Assembly (NCBI RefSeq): GCF_014873495.1
Contig: NZ_JADBGF010000001.1
Coordinates: forward strand, 1,674,001-1,738,000
DNA length: 64,000 nt
Origin: Streptomyces stelliscabiei
GTDB lineage: Bacteria; Actinomycetota; Actinomycetes; Streptomycetales; Streptomycetaceae
Direction of reading: 5' to 3'
The notes beneath the pieces are model-generated. The model saw only the letters and a program-made list of their open reading frames with translations. It had not been told where the DNA came from and did not search any database. This document shows positions 59,908 through 64,000 of this stretch, piece after piece (the first letter of the stretch is position 1; the number at the start of each line of letters is the position of its first letter). Made by a program: the position numbers and the translations under genes.

Positions 59908-60199
59908 CCTGTCCTCCGCTGCTTCGCCGTGGCCGGCGGTGTTTTTGGCGCCCTTGTTTATTAAAGGTTGTTGCACTTTCTTGCGACCATAGGCCTGCCC
60001 CCACCCTTGGTCAAGACCAATCCTCGAACGCCCGGGCATCCGGTGGGCCGGACGCCCGGCAGCGTTCATCGAGGCTTCACGACAGTGCGGCGAACCGGGG
60101 CGGAAGCGGGCGGGAAACGGACACGAACGGACTGTCCTGCGCCGCCCCGCGCGCTACTGCTCCACCGTCCCGCGCACTACTGTTCCTCCGTCCCGCGCA
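59908..60199. other. 292-base intergenic region
   Basis: Contains the GntR promoter, with an AT-rich run around 59,940-59,990, and most of the 23-bp tandem repeats at 60148-60216. No gene seen. Confidence 0.5.
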
Positions 60200-60216
60200 C
60201 TACTGTTCCTCCGTCA
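60148..60216. repeat. Three tandem 23-bp repeats at the 3' end of the ECF41 gene
   Basis: Units at 60148-60170, 60171-60193 and 60194-60216. The third contains the last codons and stop of the ECF41 gene on the minus strand; the first two are extra copies beyond the stop, each again spelling Thr-Glu-Glu-Gln-stop (unit 1 with changes). Confidence 0.85.
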
Positions 60217-61096
60217 TCTCCGGCAGGCAGAGCAGTTTCTCGGGGTTCCGCAGAATGTAGACGCACTGGATACGCCCGTCGGCGACATCGAGCTGGAACA
60301 CGTTGTCGACCTTGCCGCCGGACAGGAAGACCACCGCGAGGCCGCCGTTGACCTCCACGAAGCGGAACGAGGCGTCCACCAGGCCCTTTCCGGCCACGCC
60401 GTGGACGAACCGCCCCACCTTGTCGGCGGTTTCGAGGACACGCACCGGGGCCTTGCCCAGACCGCCGCCGTCGCCCACCAGACGTACGTCCGGGGCCAGC
60501 AGCGCCATCAGTCGGTCCAGGTCACCGCCGGCCGCGGCGGCGAGGAACCGTTCGGTCAGCTCACGGCGTTCGACCGGATCCACCTCGTAGCGCGGGCGCC
60601 GCTCGTCGACGTGCCTGCGGGCGCGCCCGGCGAGCTGGCGCACGGCGGGCTCGCCACGGTCGATCATGGCGGCGATCTCGGCGTAGGGGTAGCCGAAGGC
60701 CTCCCGCAGCACGAACACCGCCCGTTCGAGGGGCGAGAGGGACTCCATGACGACGAGGACGGCGAGCGAGACGGTGTCGGCGAGGACGGCCCGCTCGGCG
60801 GTGTCCGGCACAGTGGCCCCGTAGTCGGTGACGTACGGCTCGGGCAGCCACGGACCGGGGTACGTCTCGTCACGCGACTGCACCTGGCGCAGCCGGTCGA
60901 TGGCGAGCCGGGTGGTGACGCGGACCAGGTAGCCGCGCGGTTCGCGCACCTCGGACCGGTCGGCGCCGGACCAGCGCAGCCAGGCCTCCTGGACCACGTC
61001 CTCCGCGTCGGCGACCCGGCCGAGCATGCGGTAGGCGACTCCCATGAGGACGGAGCGGTGCTCTTCGAAGACGTCGGTCGCGATATCGGTCGTCAC
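60200..61096 (-). CDS. ECF41-family sigma factor (SigJ-like)
   Basis: 298-residue extracytoplasmic-function sigma factor with a SnoaL-like C-terminal extension. Sigma region 2 (HRSVLMGVAYRMLGRVADAEDVVQEAWLRW), the ECF41 linker motif WLPEP, sigma region 4 (EAFGYPYAEIAAMIDRGEPAVRQL), then an NTF2-like domain with DGGG (VRLVGDGGGLGKAP) and NPEKL, all three ECF41 hallmarks. ECF41 proteins lack an anti-sigma; the tail itself modulates activity. Start GTG 61096. No COE-type oxidoreductase/epimerase gene, the usual target, lies next to it; the divergent alpha/beta hydrolase is a candidate target. Confidence 0.94.
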   Translation of the reverse strand: MTTDIATDVFEEHRSVLMGVAYRMLGRVADAEDVVQEAWLRWSGADRSEVREPRGYLVRVTTRLAIDRLRQVQSRDETYPGPWLPEPYVTDYGATVPDTAERAVLADTVSLAVLVVMESLSPLERAVFVLREAFGYPYAEIAAMIDRGEPAVRQLAGRARRHVDERRPRYEVDPVERRELTERFLAAAAGGDLDRLMALLAPDVRLVGDGGGLGKAPVRVLETADKVGRFVHGVAGKGLVDASFRFVEVNGGLAVVFLSGGKVDNVFQLDVADGRIQCVYILRNPEKLLCLPEMTEEQ

Positions 61097-61255
61097 CGTC
61101 CCATCCCATCCCGGGTGACGCGGGCCTGTCCAGGCGATTCCGCGCCCGCTCGCGGGCTTGTTACCCACAGGGACTACCCGCCGGTAGCAGTTGCTGACAA
61201 GCTGTCTATGAACGCCGTACGTCAGCGCGCCCACTCCCAGACGAGGAGCTGCTCC

Positions 61256-62089
61256 ATGTCCGCCGCCACGGTCTCCTTCCAGGTCCCCTCCCCGCTCGGC
61301 CCGCGGCCCGTGACCGTCTCCTACACACGCGAGGGCACCGGCGAGCCCCTGCTCCTGCTGCACGGCATCGGCCACCACCGGCAGGCCTGGGACCCGGTGA
61401 CACACATCCTGGCGGCCGAACGCGAGGTCATCACCGTGGACCTCCCCGGGTTCGGCGAGTCCCCCGCGCTGCCGGACGGCCTCACCTACGACCTGCCCAC
61501 GACGACGGCCGTGTTCGGCGCCTTCTGCGAGGCCCTGGAGCTCGACCGCCCCCACGTGGCGGGCAACTCCCTCGGCGGTCTGCTGGCCCTGGAACTGGGC
61601 CGCGAGAAGCTCGTACGGTCCGTCACCGCCCTGTCCCCGGCCGGGTTCTGGAACGAGGCCGAGCGGCGCTACGCGTTCGGCATCCTGCTCACCATGCGGC
61701 ACATAGCACGGCGGCTGCCCCTGCCGCTGGTCGAACGCCTGTCCCGTTCGACGGCCGGCCGCACCGCCCTGACGAGCACCATCTACGCCCGTCCGGGCCG
61801 CCGTTCACCCGAGGCGGTGGTCGCCGAGACCCTCGCGCTGGCCGGGGCCACCGGGTTCGACGACACCCTGCGGGCCGGCGGCAGCGTCCTGTTCACCGAC
61901 GACATCCCGGGTCTCCCGATCACCGTGGCCTGGGGCAGCCGGGACTGGCTGCTCGTCCCCCGGCAGGGTGTGCGCGCCAAGCGGGTCATCCCCGGCGCCC
62001 GGCTGGTGCGGCTGCCCGGCTGCGGCCACTGCCCCATGAACGACGACCCCGCCCTGGTCGCACGCGTCATCCTCGACGGCAGCCGCTGA
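61256..62089 (+). CDS. Alpha/beta-fold hydrolase
   Basis: 277-residue cytoplasmic hydrolase. Oxyanion segment LLLLHGIGHHRQAWDP, nucleophile Ser in HVAGNSLGGLLAL, an acidic residue in ITVAWGSRDWLLVP and His in LPGCGHCPMNDDP. ATG 61256 has GAGGAG upstream; an earlier ATG at 61208 in frame is possible. It is divergent from the ECF41 sigma gene, whose promoter region it shares. The 3' end overlaps the convergent EamA frame by 285 bases. Confidence 0.9.
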   Translation: MSAATVSFQVPSPLGPRPVTVSYTREGTGEPLLLLHGIGHHRQAWDPVTHILAAEREVITVDLPGFGESPALPDGLTYDLPTTTAVFGAFCEALELDRPHVAGNSLGGLLALELGREKLVRSVTALSPAGFWNEAERRYAFGILLTMRHIARRLPLPLVERLSRSTAGRTALTSTIYARPGRRSPEAVVAETLALAGATGFDDTLRAGGSVLFTDDIPGLPITVAWGSRDWLLVPRQGVRAKRVIPGARLVRLPGCGHCPMNDDPALVARVILDGSR

Positions 62090-63040
62090 CCGGCGGGGGG
62101 CCGCCGTCCGCGAACCCAGGACGACCCCGGCGCCGACCAGCACGCTGCCCACGGCCTGTGCGGCGCCGTAGGATCCCGTGCCGACGAGAGGCGCCGTACA
62201 GGCGGCGGCCACCGGGATGAGGCCGGAGAAGAGGGTGGCGCGCTCGGCGCCGATGCGCTGCATGCCCATGTACCAGCACACGAATCCGACGACCGTGACG
62301 ACCACCGCCTGCCACAGCAGCGCGGCGGTCTCCGTGCCGCCGGGGCGGCGCAGCCACGCGCCGCCGTCGACGACCAGTCCGACGACCGCCGACTCGATCG
62401 CGGCGACCGCGCAGACAGTGGCCGACAGGAGCCTCGGGCCGAGCGGTCGCAGCACCGGCACGGCCAGCACCGCGAAGCCGACCTCGCCGGCCAGCGCGCA
62501 CACCGAGAAGGCGATGCCCGCGCCGTCGGCACGACCCCATCCCTGGACGGTGAAGGCCCCGGCCGCGACCAGCGACGCCCCGTAGAGGACCAGCCGTCGC
62601 GGACGCCGGCCCTCCGTCATCGGCACGAGGACGGCCACGGCCACCGGGGCGCAGCCCACGAGGACCCCGGGCACCGCCGGTTCCGCCGTCCGCTCGGCGG
62701 CGAGCACGGCGATGTTGAAGCCGACCATGCCGACCGCCGCGAGCAGCCCCAGCCGCGCCCACTGGCGTGCGGTGAGACGGCGCAGGGGTGCCGCACCGCC
62801 CCGGCCGAGGAGCGGGAGCAGCAGGAGGCAGGCGAGGCCGTAGCGGAGGAACTGGCCGCCCGCGTAGGGGTAGTCGCCCAGGACGCTGTTGGCGGTGAAC
62901 GAGCCGCCGACGAGGACGCAGGCGAGCGCGGCGAGGAGGGATCCCCGGAGGGCGGTGGCGTTCGTGGCTGCGGCGTTCCCTCGTGCGGTGTCCTCGGATA
63001 CGGCGTTCCCCGGTGCGGTGTTCTCGGTCGTGGCTCTCAT
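61805..63040 (-). CDS. EamA/DMT-family transporter with atypical C-terminal extension
   Basis: Drug/metabolite transporter with ten membrane helices in two EamA halves (LLAALACVLVGGSFTANSVLG to LLWQAVVVTVVGFVCWYMGMQ and beyond, ending VGSVLVGAGVVLGSRTA). The frame then continues past the normal end into about 100 residues antisense to the alpha/beta hydrolase (SAAAVEDDACDQGG...), low in hydrophobics and Gly/Glu/Gln-rich. A G6 run at 62095-62100 near the junction could hide a one-base error: another frame would stop at 62067. Start ATG 63040 is divergent from a MocR-type regulator, the usual control arrangement. Confidence 0.82.
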   Translation of the reverse strand: MRATTENTAPGNAVSEDTARGNAAATNATALRGSLLAALACVLVGGSFTANSVLGDYPYAGGQFLRYGLACLLLLPLLGRGGAAPLRRLTARQWARLGLLAAVGMVGFNIAVLAAERTAEPAVPGVLVGCAPVAVAVLVPMTEGRRPRRLVLYGASLVAAGAFTVQGWGRADGAGIAFSVCALAGEVGFAVLAVPVLRPLGPRLLSATVCAVAAIESAVVGLVVDGGAWLRRPGGTETAALLWQAVVVTVVGFVCWYMGMQRIGAERATLFSGLIPVAAACTAPLVGTGSYGAAQAVGSVLVGAGVVLGSRTAAPRRSAAAVEDDACDQGGVVVHGAVAAAGQPHQPGAGDDPLGAHTLPGDEQPVPAAPGHGDRETRDVVGEQDAAAGPQGVVEPGGPGQREGLGDHRLG

Positions 63041-63087
63041 GGACGCGACGCTAGGGACGCGGGCGGTCCGGATTAAGGTCCACTTCC

Positions 63088-64000
63088 ATGACGTCTTCGG
63101 GGACCAATTCCTGGTCCGGCGCCTGGGAGTTGCTGCTGCCGGTCACCGACGTGCCCGCACGCGCGCGTGGGCGTACGTTGCAGGCCGCGCTGCGGGAGGC
63201 CATCCGCTCGGGGCGGCTCTCGCGGGGGACACGGCTGCCGTCGAGCCGGGAACTGGCGGCCGACCTCGGGGTGTCGCGGGGGCTGGTGACAGAGGCGTAC
63301 GAGCAACTGGTCGCGGAAGGGTATCTGCGCAGCGTCCGGGGTGCCGGGACCTGGGTGGGCGCCGCCGTGCGGGCCGCCCTGCCACGCGCGCGTGACCTTG
63401 CACCGGGCTCCCCCCGTGCCCGCGTCGACTTCGTGCCCGGGACGCCGGACCTGTCGCTGTTCCCACGCGCCGCATGGGCGGCGTCCCAGCGCGCGGTGCT
63501 CGCGGAGCTGCCGCACCGGTCACTGGGCTATCCGGACCCGCGTGGCCTGCCCCGGCTGCGTACCGCGCTCGCCGAGCTGCTCGGCCGGCGCCGGGGCGTG
63601 GTCGCCGACCCGGAGCGGATCGTCGTCGTCTCCGGGGTGGCCCAGGCCACGACCCTGCTCGGATTCGTGCTCCACGCGCGCGGGATGCGTGGCGTCGGCG
63701 TGGAGGACCCGGGCAGCCCCGAGCACGGAACGCTGTACGCCTCCGCCGGGCTGGACACCGTGCCGCTGCCGCTGGACTCGGAGGGACTGGCCGTCGGGCC
63801 GCTGCGGGGGTCGGGGGTGCGGGCCGTGGTGACGACACCGGCGCATCAGTTCCCGTCGGGGATCGCGTACTCCGCACGGCGGCGGACCGAACTGCTCGAC
63901 TGGGCGCGAGCGGTGGACGGGCTGATCGTCGAGGACGACTACGACGGGGATTTCCGCTACGACCGCGCGCCCGTGGGCGCCCTGCAGGGACTCGACCCCG
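63088..64000 (+). CDS. MocR-type GntR/aminotransferase regulator (3' end outside window)
   Basis: Starts at ATG 63088 and stays open to the window edge. The N-terminal GntR winged helix (ALREAIRSGRLSRGTRLPSS, SRELAADLGVSRGLVTEAYEQL) is followed by a PLP-fold-I aminotransferase-like domain (FVPGTPDLSLFPRAAWAA, LGYPDPRGLPRLRTALAEL, VVTTPAHQFPSGIAYSARRR, VEDDYDGDFRYD). The Schiff-base Lys would lie just beyond the end. MocR/PdxR proteins sense pyridoxal phosphate or amino acids and control adjacent transport genes; the EamA gene diverges 47 bases upstream. Confidence 0.92.
   Translation, partial: MTSSGTNSWSGAWELLLPVTDVPARARGRTLQAALREAIRSGRLSRGTRLPSSRELAADLGVSRGLVTEAYEQLVAEGYLRSVRGAGTWVGAAVRAALPRARDLAPGSPRARVDFVPGTPDLSLFPRAAWAASQRAVLAELPHRSLGYPDPRGLPRLRTALAELLGRRRGVVADPERIVVVSGVAQATTLLGFVLHARGMRGVGVEDPGSPEHGTLYASAGLDTVPLPLDSEGLAVGPLRGSGVRAVVTTPAHQFPSGIAYSARRRTELLDWARAVDGLIVEDDYDGDFRYDRAPVGALQGLDP

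Overview
This is a high-GC actinobacterial chromosome segment, almost certainly from a Streptomyces. Nearly all reading frames are strongly GC-biased, GTG and TTG starts are common, and several gene sets are typical of the genus: a WhiJ-type trio of anti-sigma-like ATPase, XRE/DUF5753 regulator and DUF397 protein; DUF6777 and DUF6328 proteins; ECF41 sigma; and a urease cluster without ureE. From memory, the order pfkA, kinase, LytTR system, ornithine aminotransferase, urease, biotin genes, purB resembles the S. coelicolor chromosome around SCO1214 to SCO1260. I could not check this by search. No rRNA, tRNA, CRISPR array, prophage or insertion sequence was seen.

Layout. 1-5,900: the 3' part of a phosphofructokinase, a CtaG-like membrane protein, a PASTA-bearing lipoprotein and a membrane Ser/Thr kinase, then a 51-residue membrane protein. 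5,900-10,260 (minus): a LytTR response regulator, DUF485 protein, sodium/solute symporter and LytS-type sensor kinase. 10,320-13,050: AsnC/Lrp regulator, DDAH-like hydrolase and ornithine aminotransferase, an arginine-to-glutamate route. 13,170-19,330: PP2C phosphatase, PlsC acyltransferase, a frameshifted epimerase and a secreted tripeptidyl aminopeptidase. 19,480-24,360 (minus): ureABCFGD, with a GlnR-like half-box upstream and a repeat carrying a terminator-like hairpin between ureF and ureG. 24,570-30,500: a TetR/membrane protein pair with visible operators, an orphan Phd antitoxin, an orphan ClpP, and an NlpC/P60 hydrolase behind a ydaO-type c-di-AMP riboswitch. 30,460-32,290: the WhiJ-type trio. 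32,340-36,960: bioF divergent from bioB-bioA-bioD. 37,040-41,520: a LuxR/LAL-type regulator divergent from a secreted lipase, a methyltransferase, and a ribbon-helix-helix/degenerate Fic pair. 41,730-50,300: an FtsX-type ABC exporter, an F420-type oxidoreductase, a GNAT protein, two overlapping CNNM/CorC membrane proteins and an SGNH hydrolase. 50,920-54,140: a LodA/LodB-like cysteine-tryptophylquinone oxidase pair, set between two stretches with no convincing gene. 54,580-64,000: DUF4326 protein, purB, a mug-type DNA glycosylase, ROK and GntR regulators, ECF41 sigma, alpha/beta hydrolase, EamA transporter, and a MocR-type regulator that runs off the end.

The most unusual content is the LodA/LodB-like pair at 50,922-54,136, whose quinone-forming Asp, Cys and Trp candidates can be seen. 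Other points are the c-di-AMP riboswitch ahead of a cell-wall hydrolase, the degenerate Fic/RHH pair, the Cys/Gly/His tail on biotin synthase, a single-base frameshift in the epimerase, the possible intra-operon terminator in the urease cluster, and several tandem repeats, one of which re-copies the 3' end of the ECF41 gene.
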